From Kordia sp. (GTDB taxonomy: Bacteria; Bacteroidota; Bacteroidia; Flavobacteriales; Flavobacteriaceae): a stretch of 64,000 nt of DNA. A program made the position numbers and the translations under genes. This document shows, piece after piece, positions 26,034 through 34,181 of the stretch (position 1 is the first letter of the stretch; the number at the start of each line of letters is the position of its first letter). The notes below the pieces were generated by a model. That model had not been told where the DNA came from and did no database searches. It worked only from the letters and a program-made list of their open reading frames with translations. The DNA lies in NCBI GenBank assembly GCA_002733415.1, contig NVVR01000009.1, positions 21,600 to 85,599 of the forward strand. Reading direction: 5' to 3'.

Positions 26034-27155
26034 TTACGCTAAAGTAGCTTCTTTAAATTTAATTCCTAATTCTTTTTGAATTTCGAACACACGTTCTAAT
26101 TCAACTGGTAAAATAAAAGCTACTGAAACCCCTTTTTTTCCTGCTCTTGCAGTTCTACCACTCCTGTGCGTATAGTATTCTAACTGTTGTGGTAATTGGT
26201 GGTGCAATACGAATGCTAAATTATGAACATCAATCCCTCGTGCAGAAACATCTGTAGAAATTAACACTTGAATAACTTCCTTCTTAAAAGCACGCATAAC
26301 TTTATCACGTTCTTTTTGTTGCATATCACCTTCTAAGGCACCTACTGAAAATCCTTCTTCAGTTAATTCTTTAGCTAATGCTTGAGTGCCTAACTTCGTT
26401 TTACAAAATATGATCCCTCTACCTGCATCTTTTGTTCCTAAATACGCAATAATATCGGAAGTTTTTTCCTTAATGGTTGTTTTAATATATTGATGCGAAA
26501 TGTTGGCATTTACCAATGAATTTTCGTTTACTGCAACTCTTACAGCATTATCAGACATATACATTTTTATGATACGCTTAATCCCTTCTGGCATAGTAGC
26601 CGAAAACAACCATGTGTTTTTAGTTGCTCCTGTATGCGTAAGAATGGTATCTAATTCTTGCTTGAAACCCATACTCAACATTTCATCAGCCTCATCTAAA
26701 ACAACAGTTTTAACTTGACTTAAGTTAACTGTCCCTCTATTGATTAAGTCTATTAGTCTCCCAGGAGTTGCTACTATTACATGAGTAGTTCTTTCTAGTT
26801 TTTTTAATTGCTTATCTATTTTTTCACCTCCAAATACAGCTTCTAAAAATATTTTATCATCAGCGTATTTCGTAAACTTAAATAGTTGCTTTTTAATTTG
26901 CTGTACTAACTCACGAGTTGGAGACAAAATTAACGCTTGTACCTCATCACTATTCGTATCAATATGTTGTAATACTGGAATCCCAAAAGCTGCCGTTTTA
27001 CCTGTTCCAGTTTGTGCTAAACCAATAAAATCAGTTTTTTGTTTCAATAATATCGGAATTCCTTTTTCTTGAATTTCCGTAGGGGTAGTTATGTTTAATT
27101 CTTTCAAAGATTTTACGATATCTTTTCGTACTCCTAAATGTGTAAATGTTGACAT
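26034..27155 (-). CDS. DEAD-box ATP-dependent RNA helicase (RhlE/CshA-like)
   Basis: 373 aa from the ATG at 27155 (MSTFTHLGVRKDIV); a further upstream ATG adds 14 residues foreign to the family. Motifs: Q region, I (AQTGTGKTAAFG), Ia (PTRELVQQI), II (VLDEADEM), III (SATMP), V (STDVSARGIDV) and VI (HRSGRTARAG). It lacks the basic tail of the other helicase (13853-15202) and ends soon after the helicase core, so it depends on the core alone for RNA contact. RNA duplex unwinding in ribosome biogenesis or decay is the family role. Confidence 0.95.
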   Translation of the reverse strand: MSTFTHLGVRKDIVKSLKELNITTPTEIQEKGIPILLKQKTDFIGLAQTGTGKTAAFGIPVLQHIDTNSDEVQALILSPTRELVQQIKKQLFKFTKYADDKIFLEAVFGGEKIDKQLKKLERTTHVIVATPGRLIDLINRGTVNLSQVKTVVLDEADEMLSMGFKQELDTILTHTGATKNTWLFSATMPEGIKRIIKMYMSDNAVRVAVNENSLVNANISHQYIKTTIKEKTSDIIAYLGTKDAGRGIIFCKTKLGTQALAKELTEEGFSVGALEGDMQQKERDKVMRAFKKEVIQVLISTDVSARGIDVHNLAFVLHHQLPQQLEYYTHRSGRTARAGKKGVSVAFILPVELERVFEIQKELGIKFKEATLA

Positions 27156-27292
27156 AATTTTGCTTCTATAGGCCGCAAATATACGCTTAATAAACAAGAT
27201 ACTCTCGTATAACTACAATCAAGAGAAAATCAATTTTACCGATGTATGAATTGATAATTAAAACTCATACTGTGATTAAATAGTTAAAAGGT

Positions 27293-27322
27293 TTTGTTTT
27301 CATTTTAATCGCAGTATTTTTG
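27293..27322 (+). promoter_or_regulatory. Bacteroidota-type promoter
   Basis: TTTG at 27293-27296, an 18-bp spacer, and TATTTTTG at 27315-27322 (consensus TAnnTTTG). The start site would be near 27329, giving a leader of about 12 nt before the ATG at 27341. This rules out the ORF-level ATG at 27320, which lies inside the promoter. Confidence 0.75.
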
Positions 27323-27340
27323 TACTATATCACTATTTAT

Positions 27341-28603
27341 ATGAGAAAAATAACACACCTACTATTTGATACCCTTGTTTCAAAAGGGATAGATACTACA
27401 ATGGCTACATATATTAATATGTTTGTGTTACTCGTTATATTATTGTTACTTCTATGTATTGTTGATTTTATCACTCGTAAGATTATGTTAGCAACTTTTA
27501 GCCGAATTGCTATCAAATCAAAAACAAATTTTGATGATATATTAATCACCAATAAAGCGCCGAGAAATATCGCACATATTATCCCGCTGTTTTTAGCATG
27601 GAAATTTTCCTCTGTAGTCTTTTCAGATTTTCCTTATTTTGAAGGTTTTATAGATAAAGGCTTACAAATTTTCGGAATAGTATTAGCGCTATGGATTGCT
27701 AGAAGTGTTTTAAAGTCATTAAAAGACTTTTTTAAAACCTTACCACGGTTAAAAGACAAGCCTATAGATAGTTATATTCAGGTTTTTATGATTTTTGCCT
27801 GGGCGTTTGGAGTATTATCCGTTTTGGCAATATTAACAAGTACAGAATTAATAGATTTTTTAACAGGAATTGGAGCTGCTTCAGCCATTATTATTTTAAT
27901 CTTTCGAGATACTATTTTGGGCTTTGTTGCCAGCATACAAGTGACCATAAACGATATGGTCCGTATTGGTGATTGGATTACTTTTCAGAAATATGGAGCA
28001 GATGGTGATGTTGTAGAAATTAATTTATCAACCGTTAAAGTTCAAAATTTCGATAAAACCATTACAACAATTCCTACCTATGCCTTGATTTCTGATTCCT
28101 TTAAAAATTGGAGAGGAATGGAAAATTCTGATGGAAGACGTATAAAAAGAGCTTTGCATATTAAATTAAATAGTGTAAAATATCTTTCTAAAACTGATTT
28201 AGAAGCCTTTTCTAAAATTAAAATCATCTCTTCTTATTTAGAAAACAGAAGTCAGAAAATTGATACTTATAATACGGATAAATCTATAGATAAATCACTA
28301 TTACTAAACGGGAGAAACTTAACTAATATTGGTTTATTCCGAAAGTACGCCGAAACGTATTTAAAAAATCATTCCGCTATTAATAAGGACATGATGATTA
28401 TGGCTAGGCAATTGGCTCCTACTACTCAAGGAGTCCCTATAGAAATATATGCGTTTAGCACGGATAAACGATGGGAAAACTACGAGTATATTATGGCTGA
28501 TATTTTTGATCATCTAATTGCAGCTGTTCCTTATTTTGAATTGGAATTATTTGAATTGCCTAATAACGGTAGTTTTACTCCTTCAAGTGGATTTGACTCT
28601 TAA
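27341..28603 (+). CDS. Mechanosensitive ion channel (MscS family, YbdG-like)
   Basis: 420 aa from MRKITHLLFDTLVSKG. Four to five N-terminal membrane helices lead into the MscS pore and beta domain (GAASAIIILIFRDTILGFVA, NDMVRIGDWITF, GDVVEINLSTVKVQNFDKTI, TTIPTYALISDSFKNW). A C-terminal cytoplasmic region of about 180 aa follows, longer than minimal MscS and like YbdG (MscM). It opens under membrane tension and protects against osmotic downshift. It is a single-gene unit with its own promoter at 27293-27322. Confidence 0.93.
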   Translation: MRKITHLLFDTLVSKGIDTTMATYINMFVLLVILLLLLCIVDFITRKIMLATFSRIAIKSKTNFDDILITNKAPRNIAHIIPLFLAWKFSSVVFSDFPYFEGFIDKGLQIFGIVLALWIARSVLKSLKDFFKTLPRLKDKPIDSYIQVFMIFAWAFGVLSVLAILTSTELIDFLTGIGAASAIIILIFRDTILGFVASIQVTINDMVRIGDWITFQKYGADGDVVEINLSTVKVQNFDKTITTIPTYALISDSFKNWRGMENSDGRRIKRALHIKLNSVKYLSKTDLEAFSKIKIISSYLENRSQKIDTYNTDKSIDKSLLLNGRNLTNIGLFRKYAETYLKNHSAINKDMMIMARQLAPTTQGVPIEIYAFSTDKRWENYEYIMADIFDHLIAAVPYFELELFELPNNGSFTPSSGFDS

Positions 28604-28663
28604 AGCTTATCACAAACGAAAAGTAACTTTGACTGATACATTTATAACTAGAAAGTTGATATA

Positions 28664-29863
28664 CTAATTGGATTTTTTTATAAACACAATTTCAACCCTT
28701 CTATTCTCGGACTTCATATTACTTTTTGGCTGAGTTGCTCCTACTCCTTTTGTTTTAATTCTTGAAGCATCAATACTCTTTGAAATAAAATAGCTACTTA
28801 CAGTTTTAGCTCTTTTAACTGACAACAGTTCATTATAATTAAAAGTACCTGTATCATCAGTATGACCGATAATTTCGATTTTTAAATCATTATGTTTCAG
28901 CAATTCTTTTATAATTTCATCAAGTAATTTATATGAATCATTATCTATTATTTTATCTGAAGCAACTTCAAATGTAATATTAAAATCTATTGAAAGTTGA
29001 TCATTAATATTATGTATTTTTTCTGCCAGAGTTTTCTTTTTCCCAATACTTCTAAGTGAATTAGCTTCTAGGAATATAGCTGAATCATACAATTGGTCAC
29101 CAACATCACTTATCCCTAATTTAAAATGATATTTTACATCTGGAATAACAATAACTGTAGCATTTAATAATTTTGTAAATCCATCATATTGAAAAGTAAA
29201 TGGTAATTCAAGTTTTGCAATATCATCCCTATACTTATTCAATGTGTCTTTATTCCATGGGATATTAGGCATGTAATATTCACTATTAGTTATATGATTT
29301 ATATAATCTACTGTTATAGGAATGTTTTTATCTCCATTTAATATCGCTATGTTTTCTGATGTCTTTGTTATCGTGTTCGTTACTAAAAAAATAAACGCAT
29401 CATTCACATTTTTATGTACATATTCAGGGTATTCTTCCGATGCAAAGAAAAAATTAAATTGAATTTTATCTGTAGCAGAAATTAAATCAAATTCAAACAA
29501 AGCGGTATCATAACAACCTTTATAGCCTGATATTCTGTTTATATCAGGATCACTCATGAAATTTACTTTTGTACTTTTTCTAGTATCATTATTAGGACCA
29601 ATGGCGTTTTTAACATAACCATTACTCATAATAATACCTTCAGGTATAATATCATTATAATCCAATTTGCACTTAAATTCTCCAAAAGCCTTAGGACTTC
29701 CTTTAATTGATAAATTACTCACGATGATATTTTCAGTATCTCCAAGTAACACAGCCATTAACTCTTCTGCAGTTACCCCATCTTTTATTTTAAGTTGTCC
29801 TTGGGAGAAATGAGTAAAAAGGAATAGTAAAACACATAGGTACTTACTTTTGAATTGTATCAT
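28664..29863 (-). CDS. Choice-of-anchor L / OmpA-domain envelope protein
   Basis: 399 aa with a signal peptide (LLFLFTHFSQG). Residues about 20-250 are a choice-of-anchor L module (GIIMSNGYVKNAIGPNND, FEFDLISATDKIQFNFFFASEEYPEY, NDAFIFLV). The C-terminal OmpA domain has IEIIGHTDDTGTFNYNELLSVKRA and GVGATQPKS, which bind peptidoglycan. It is probably periplasmic or surface-linked and anchored to the cell wall. DUF1272 and a secreted protein gene lie 3-4 bp upstream on the same strand, so the three form an operon. Confidence 0.9.
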   Translation of the reverse strand: MIQFKSKYLCVLLFLFTHFSQGQLKIKDGVTAEELMAVLLGDTENIIVSNLSIKGSPKAFGEFKCKLDYNDIIPEGIIMSNGYVKNAIGPNNDTRKSTKVNFMSDPDINRISGYKGCYDTALFEFDLISATDKIQFNFFFASEEYPEYVHKNVNDAFIFLVTNTITKTSENIAILNGDKNIPITVDYINHITNSEYYMPNIPWNKDTLNKYRDDIAKLELPFTFQYDGFTKLLNATVIVIPDVKYHFKLGISDVGDQLYDSAIFLEANSLRSIGKKKTLAEKIHNINDQLSIDFNITFEVASDKIIDNDSYKLLDEIIKELLKHNDLKIEIIGHTDDTGTFNYNELLSVKRAKTVSSYFISKSIDASRIKTKGVGATQPKSNMKSENRRVEIVFIKKSN

Positions 29864-29866
29864 ATG

Positions 29867-30106
29867 CTAATTCACCTTTTTAGGTTTAAAAACCCTTACA
29901 ACACTTGGAGGATGTTTTTCTAGAAAACTCAAAGGTCTGATTGGTCTTTTTTCGAGACCTCCGCCGCAATTGGGACATATTTGATTAAATATATCTGTAA
30001 CACAATCGATACAAAATGTGCATTCAAAAGTACATATTAACGCTTCAGTAGAATCGTTTGGCAAGTCTTTATTACAGTGCTCACAATTTGGTCGTATTTC
30101 TAACAT
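29867..30106 (-). CDS. DUF1272 small zinc-binding-like protein
   Basis: 79 aa. Four Cys pairs (CEHC, CTFEC, CIDC, CPNCGGG) build a compact zinc-ribbon-like core; the PNCEHC-like start and ICPNCGGGLEKRP identify DUF1272. Function unknown. It is sandwiched 3-4 bp from its neighbours in a three-gene operon. Confidence 0.92.
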   Translation of the reverse strand: MLEIRPNCEHCNKDLPNDSTEALICTFECTFCIDCVTDIFNQICPNCGGGLEKRPIRPLSFLEKHPPSVVRVFKPKKVN

Positions 30107-30110
30107 TACA

Positions 30111-30740
30111 TTAGTCTTCTTTTAAAATAATCATTGTTGCTTTTCCAGAAGAATATAAATTCCATTTTTGATCTGTTATCACATTCCCTTCATGATCTAA
30201 CACCATAAAATGCCCAGTATTTGGTGAAGCTGTTCCCTCATTAATAGCAATTACATCAATACGATTTAAGCCATCTACTAAATCGATATTGATCCCTTTA
30301 AAATAGCCCCCTAAACGCAAACTATTTTCAACTACAACGTCATTTACTATAATACGCACATAGTCTCCATCTACACTTCCAAAATCTCTACATTGAAGCC
30401 CTAAATAACTACTTTTTGTTTTAAAATTACCTAGGTATTGATCGTATTTTGCTGTTGCTTTTAATTTATTATCATCCCATCGTTTCTGCAACTCTTCCCC
30501 AGCATCTAACAAGTCAGATTTCTGATTCATATAAAATGGTTTAGGTTCCGTTAAAGGATTGTTTAAATCAACCGTTGGTGATTTCGGTTTATTAAGTAAT
30601 ATATTGGGCTTAGGAGGAATGATTTCTTTCTTATCTGCTGGAATGGCAATTCCATTTTTTGTGCTTGAGTCCAATCCTATTTGTGCATACAACTGAACGG
30701 AAAGCAATAAACAAAAAATAAGAGTAAGAAATGCTTTCAT
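30111..30740 (-). CDS. Secreted protein of unknown function
   Basis: 209 aa with a clear signal peptide (FLTLIFCLLLSVQLYAQ). A Pro/Lys-rich linker (residues about 35-70) precedes a beta-rich C-terminal domain (DGDYVRIIVNDVVVENSL, GLNRIDVIAINEGTASPNTG, KWNLYSSGKATMIILKE) resembling proteins common in Flavobacteriaceae. It is first in the operon with DUF1272 and the choice-of-anchor L/OmpA gene. No enzymatic motif is seen. Confidence 0.82.
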   Translation of the reverse strand: MKAFLTLIFCLLLSVQLYAQIGLDSSTKNGIAIPADKKEIIPPKPNILLNKPKSPTVDLNNPLTEPKPFYMNQKSDLLDAGEELQKRWDDNKLKATAKYDQYLGNFKTKSSYLGLQCRDFGSVDGDYVRIIVNDVVVENSLRLGGYFKGINIDLVDGLNRIDVIAINEGTASPNTGHFMVLDHEGNVITDQKWNLYSSGKATMIILKED

Positions 30741-30902
30741 ATGTTACGTTAATTCAGATTATAAAACTAATTTAAAATAATCAAATACAATGCCATTTTA
30801 ACAGTTTAATTACATTACGAAAAACAAAGGTTTTAATCCCACCACAAGATTTAATTCCTGATTTGTTTGTCTAATTTAAATAACCTCTACCCACTAGTGG
30901 TT

Positions 30903-31673
30903 TTAAAATGGGGAGCTATCAGCTGTTTCATTTTCTTTAAATAGCACGTGACTATCGTCTAAATGGATTAATTTCTTTAATCCAAACTTAACTTCGTTTC
31001 TTCGCCAATAGCTACTATTAGGATTATATACCTGATATTCTGTAGCAATTAGCTTTGATAATTTTTGTGATATTATAGTTCTATAAGTTCTTGTACTTGA
31101 ATTGATGTAATAATCGAATTTTCGATAGCCCAAAAACTCTTCAAATTCTTTATGAAATTTTAAATCCCACCAACCATACAGCCATAAGCCAAATTTCGTT
31201 TGCTCTTTTATGTTTCTACGAAACAAATAATGTAATGAGTTCTGAAACGGTACAGGTATATATATAGTTACTTCACACGACAAAGATTCATCAGAAGTTA
31301 TTTCTTCCATTAACTTAGGGAAATTAATTTTAAAAACTTCAAAATTACCTGTTAAGGGTTTTAAACTTTTAAATCCATCATCATAATCAAATTCATTATG
31401 ATGTGGTGACTCTAATATAAACAATACCTTTTTGTAGTTTACTCCTTCTTTTCTTTTTAAATATACACTTTGTTTATCAATACAAAAAGTCCAATTTTTA
31501 ACTAAATGTTCTTGTCGGAAGAACTTACTTTTAACAACGATAAAATCGTTTTCAACAATAAAAAAGCGTTCATCTATTTTTGTCTCATCAATATAACTTA
31601 TTTCTTGTTCCGTAATACTGGTAATACGTTGCCCTTTCCTATTATATAAAGGAATGTTTTTTATTGTTTGCAT
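30903..31673 (-). CDS. Unknown protein with ESPH motif (possible UDG-like fold)
   Basis: 256 aa, no signal peptide. The first 80 residues are beta-rich. KKVLFILESPHHNEFDYD, then GNFEVFKINFP and CEVTIYIPVPFQNSLHYLF, recall proteins with a uracil-DNA-glycosylase-like fold in which LESPH follows the first core strand, but this is a weak resemblance. The C-terminus has Tyr-rich and basic stretches. Small CCCACT...GGG hairpins flank the gene (30891-30905, 31684-31745), so it could be a mobile single-gene unit. I cannot assign a function. Confidence 0.75.
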   Translation of the reverse strand: MQTIKNIPLYNRKGQRITSITEQEISYIDETKIDERFFIVENDFIVVKSKFFRQEHLVKNWTFCIDKQSVYLKRKEGVNYKKVLFILESPHHNEFDYDDGFKSLKPLTGNFEVFKINFPKLMEEITSDESLSCEVTIYIPVPFQNSLHYLFRRNIKEQTKFGLWLYGWWDLKFHKEFEEFLGYRKFDYYINSSTRTYRTIISQKLSKLIATEYQVYNPNSSYWRRNEVKFGLKKLIHLDDSHVLFKENETADSSPF

Positions 31674-31683
31674 ACCCCAAATT

Positions 31684-31745
31684 TAATCCCACTTACGGGT
31701 TTTATTAATTAATTCAAACCTATTTATTCCCACTTGTGGGTTTAA
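31684..31745. repeat. Two short CCCACT/GGG hairpins
   Basis: CCCACTTACGGGTTTT and CCCACTTGTGGGTTT lie before the gene at 30903-31673; ACCCACTAGTGGTTTT lies at its other end. A similar AACCCATCAGTGGGTTTT follows ald. They could be small terminators or a dispersed repeat. Confidence 0.5.
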
Positions 31746-31818
31746 CACCCCGTTCGAAAAATTATAGTGTTGATTCATACCTCATAGGCTTTCCTCGAAA
31801 AAGTTGATTTAAATGGTA

Positions 31819-33039
31819 TTAATCCAGCTTATAATATCCGCATTTTAAATACGCTCCTTCTGGAAAACTCTTAATCACAGGATGATCACTATCGTGAAAA
31901 GTATAATCCAAAACTTCATGTTTTCGTGAACCATTTTGGATTTCTGCTTCACAAATGTCAAAAAAATTATCCGCTAAAACCCTTGATGAACAGGACGCTA
32001 ATATTAATAACCCTCCCTTAGCTGTTAAAGAAGTTCCTAAGCGTGCTAAGCGTGAATAACTATGTATAGCCTTATCAACCTCTTTTGCGCTTTTAGCAAA
32101 CGATGGTGGATCAATAATTACAACGTCAAAGGTTTTACCTTGCTTAATCAAATCGTGTAAACCAACAAATGCATCAATTGCCATGGTTTTATGAGTACCA
32201 GTATATTCATTTAATTTTCCATTTTGCACAGCCATTTCTAGTGCCTGTACAGAAATATCAAGGCTAGTAACTTCAGTAGCACCATTAGCTAATGCATGAA
32301 CAGAAAATCCTCCTGCATATGAAAATACATCTAATACTGACTTTCCTTTTGAAAGTTCACCTACTCGCCTCCTATTTTCTCTATGATCTAAAAAATAACC
32401 TGTTTTATGTCCGTAAATTACATTTGCAGAAAAATTCACTCCATGTTCTTTAAAAAGAACCACATTATCTTCTAAATGGCCATAAATTACTTGACCATCT
32501 TTTAACCCGCTATTTTCTTTGCTTTTTTGAACGTTTCTACTCAATCGCAATACAATCGTTTTACAATTACTCTTTTCTAGTAACTGAGGAAGTATATCAT
32601 TCAAATACGGAAACCAAATGGTTGAATATATTTTCACCACTAAAACATCAGCATATACATCTGCTATAAACCCTGGTAATCCATCAGCTTCACCATAAAC
32701 AAATCGATAACTATTAGTATCTGTTGCTAATAACGCTGTTCTTATATCAAAAATGGTTTCAATACGATTCTTAAAAAACTCTGCATCTAATTTTGCAGGT
32801 TTACCGAATTGCACCAATTTAATTTTAATTGGAGAATACGGGTCGTATAATCCACAAGCTAGAAACTTATTTTTTTTATTGTCGTAAACTACTACAACAT
32901 CACCGGAATTTGCAGCTACACTTTGCTTTACAATACTATCCTCAAAAATCCAAGGATGTCTTTTCTTCACCATTCGTTCCGCTTTTGGACGTAATTTTAC
33001 GGAAATGACTTTTGTTGTTATATCTGGTAAATTCATCAT
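31819..33039 (-). CDS. Class I SAM-dependent rRNA methyltransferase (RlmI-like)
   Basis: 406 aa. An N-terminal PUA-like domain (RMVKKRHPWIFEDSI, GDVVVVYDNKKNKFLACGLY) is followed by a Rossmann fold with FSYAGGFSVHALANGATEVTSLDIS and the active-site loop IDPPSFAKSAKEV. RlmI methylates a cytosine C5 of 23S rRNA in E. coli; this family member probably does the same. A second ATG one codon later (33036) could equally be the start. It is a single transcription unit. Confidence 0.93.
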   Translation of the reverse strand: MMNLPDITTKVISVKLRPKAERMVKKRHPWIFEDSIVKQSVAANSGDVVVVYDNKKNKFLACGLYDPYSPIKIKLVQFGKPAKLDAEFFKNRIETIFDIRTALLATDTNSYRFVYGEADGLPGFIADVYADVLVVKIYSTIWFPYLNDILPQLLEKSNCKTIVLRLSRNVQKSKENSGLKDGQVIYGHLEDNVVLFKEHGVNFSANVIYGHKTGYFLDHRENRRRVGELSKGKSVLDVFSYAGGFSVHALANGATEVTSLDISVQALEMAVQNGKLNEYTGTHKTMAIDAFVGLHDLIKQGKTFDVVIIDPPSFAKSAKEVDKAIHSYSRLARLGTSLTAKGGLLILASCSSRVLADNFFDICEAEIQNGSRKHEVLDYTFHDSDHPVIKSFPEGAYLKCGYYKLD

Positions 33040-33111
33040 AAACTATAGCTGCTTAAAAAGTTCAAAAATAAGGAATAAAGGTGTTTAATATTCTTTAAAA
33101 CAAAATAGTTA

Positions 33112-33146
33112 TTAAAAAAAAACGCCCTCATATATGAGAGCGTTTA
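33112..33146 (-). terminator. Rho-independent terminator
   Basis: AAACGC-C-CTCAT pairs with ATGAG-A-GCGTTT with one mismatch; on the minus strand a long U-run follows. It ends the lipoprotein gene at 33197. Confidence 0.9.
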
Positions 33147-33196
33147 ATACGTTTTTTGTAATTTATATTCGGTTAACAACTTAAAACTAAATTATA

Positions 33197-33955
33197 TTAA
33201 TCATTATTGTACGTATACGTATATGTTGTAATATCTCCATCATAGTTTTCTGTAGTTACTCTAGGAAAATCATAATCCGTATAAGCATATGTATTAGTAA
33301 TATTTTCAGGAAACATAGTGCTTTCGGTATCATCTTTTAAAATATTATTTACATTAAAAAGATAGTTATAACCATTCTCAGAATTAATAGTCAATAAAAC
33401 ACTTCTATTATTTATATTTTTAAATGGCGCATTCATGCTATCATGAGTGTATGTAGTAATATTCACTCCTCCTTCATTTTCACCAACCATATTCCCATTA
33501 CTAATTGTTGTTGTTGAAGGTTCACTTCCTGGCGAAGTGATTGATGTTTCAGTTACAACAGAACTATCTGCGTTATAAGTTAAATTGTACTCATAAACTC
33601 CTACACCAATAATATTTGTTGAAATTGTTGCTATTCTTCCTTGAGTATTGTAGGTGTATGATTCTAAAATCTCCTCATTTTGTGCATTATTGTAATTAAT
33701 TTCAGTTATTTTACTATCCTCATATACGTAATCCGTATAATAGCCATCAGAAGACTCCTCTTTTATAAGTGTCATACCTTCATATGTATATTCAATGGTT
33801 TCGGTTTCTCCATCCGAATAGACGACATCAACTTTAGTGGGCAATATACCGTCGTTACTAGAGGCATCACCGGGTAATGTACTGACTGAATCATCTTCAC
33901 TACAAGAAGTTAATGTTGCTAAACCAATAGCTAAAGTAAAAAGGAATTTTTTCAT
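33197..33955 (-). CDS. Lipoprotein with YD-like beta repeats
   Basis: 252 aa. The signal peptide ends with a lipobox (LATLTSCSED, Cys near residue 18). Repeated short strands such as ETIEYTYEGMTLI, YTYNTQGRIATI, YNLTYNADSSVVT and YAYTDYDFPRVT resemble the YD/RHS-like repeats found in Bacteroidota surface lipoproteins. It is probably outer-membrane anchored. Function unknown. Its own terminator lies at 33112-33146. Confidence 0.85.
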   Translation of the reverse strand: MKKFLFTLAIGLATLTSCSEDDSVSTLPGDASSNDGILPTKVDVVYSDGETETIEYTYEGMTLIKEESSDGYYTDYVYEDSKITEINYNNAQNEEILESYTYNTQGRIATISTNIIGVGVYEYNLTYNADSSVVTETSITSPGSEPSTTTISNGNMVGENEGGVNITTYTHDSMNAPFKNINNRSVLLTINSENGYNYLFNVNNILKDDTESTMFPENITNTYAYTDYDFPRVTTENYDGDITTYTYTYNND

Positions 33956-34122
33956 ATTGTTAGATTATTTTTTGCGAAGATAAATAAAAGAAACCTATTG
34001 AATTATGCAAATTATTATTTGGTAGTATATTCTGACCATTCGGTAGTACTCATTAAATATTTAGTTGAAAGACCATTTAATATTGAATACAAATCAGGTA
34101 TTAAACTCCCTATTGGGTTAAA

Positions 34123-34158
34123 AAGTAAAAGCTTCACCAATTAGTGAAGCTTTTACTT
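34123..34158 (-). terminator. Rho-independent terminator
   Basis: A perfect 15-bp stem (AAGTAAAAGCTTCAC with GTGAAGCTTTTACTT) and 6-nt loop, 24 bp beyond the stop of the 34182 gene, with A/T-runs on both sides. Confidence 0.92.
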
Positions 34159-34181
34159 AAAAATTATTGTTAAAAAATAAA

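Noticed and set aside
27320..27340. Start of the mechanosensitive channel at 27320
   Set aside because: This codon lies in the promoter -7 box; the ATG at 27341 gives the usual N-terminus.
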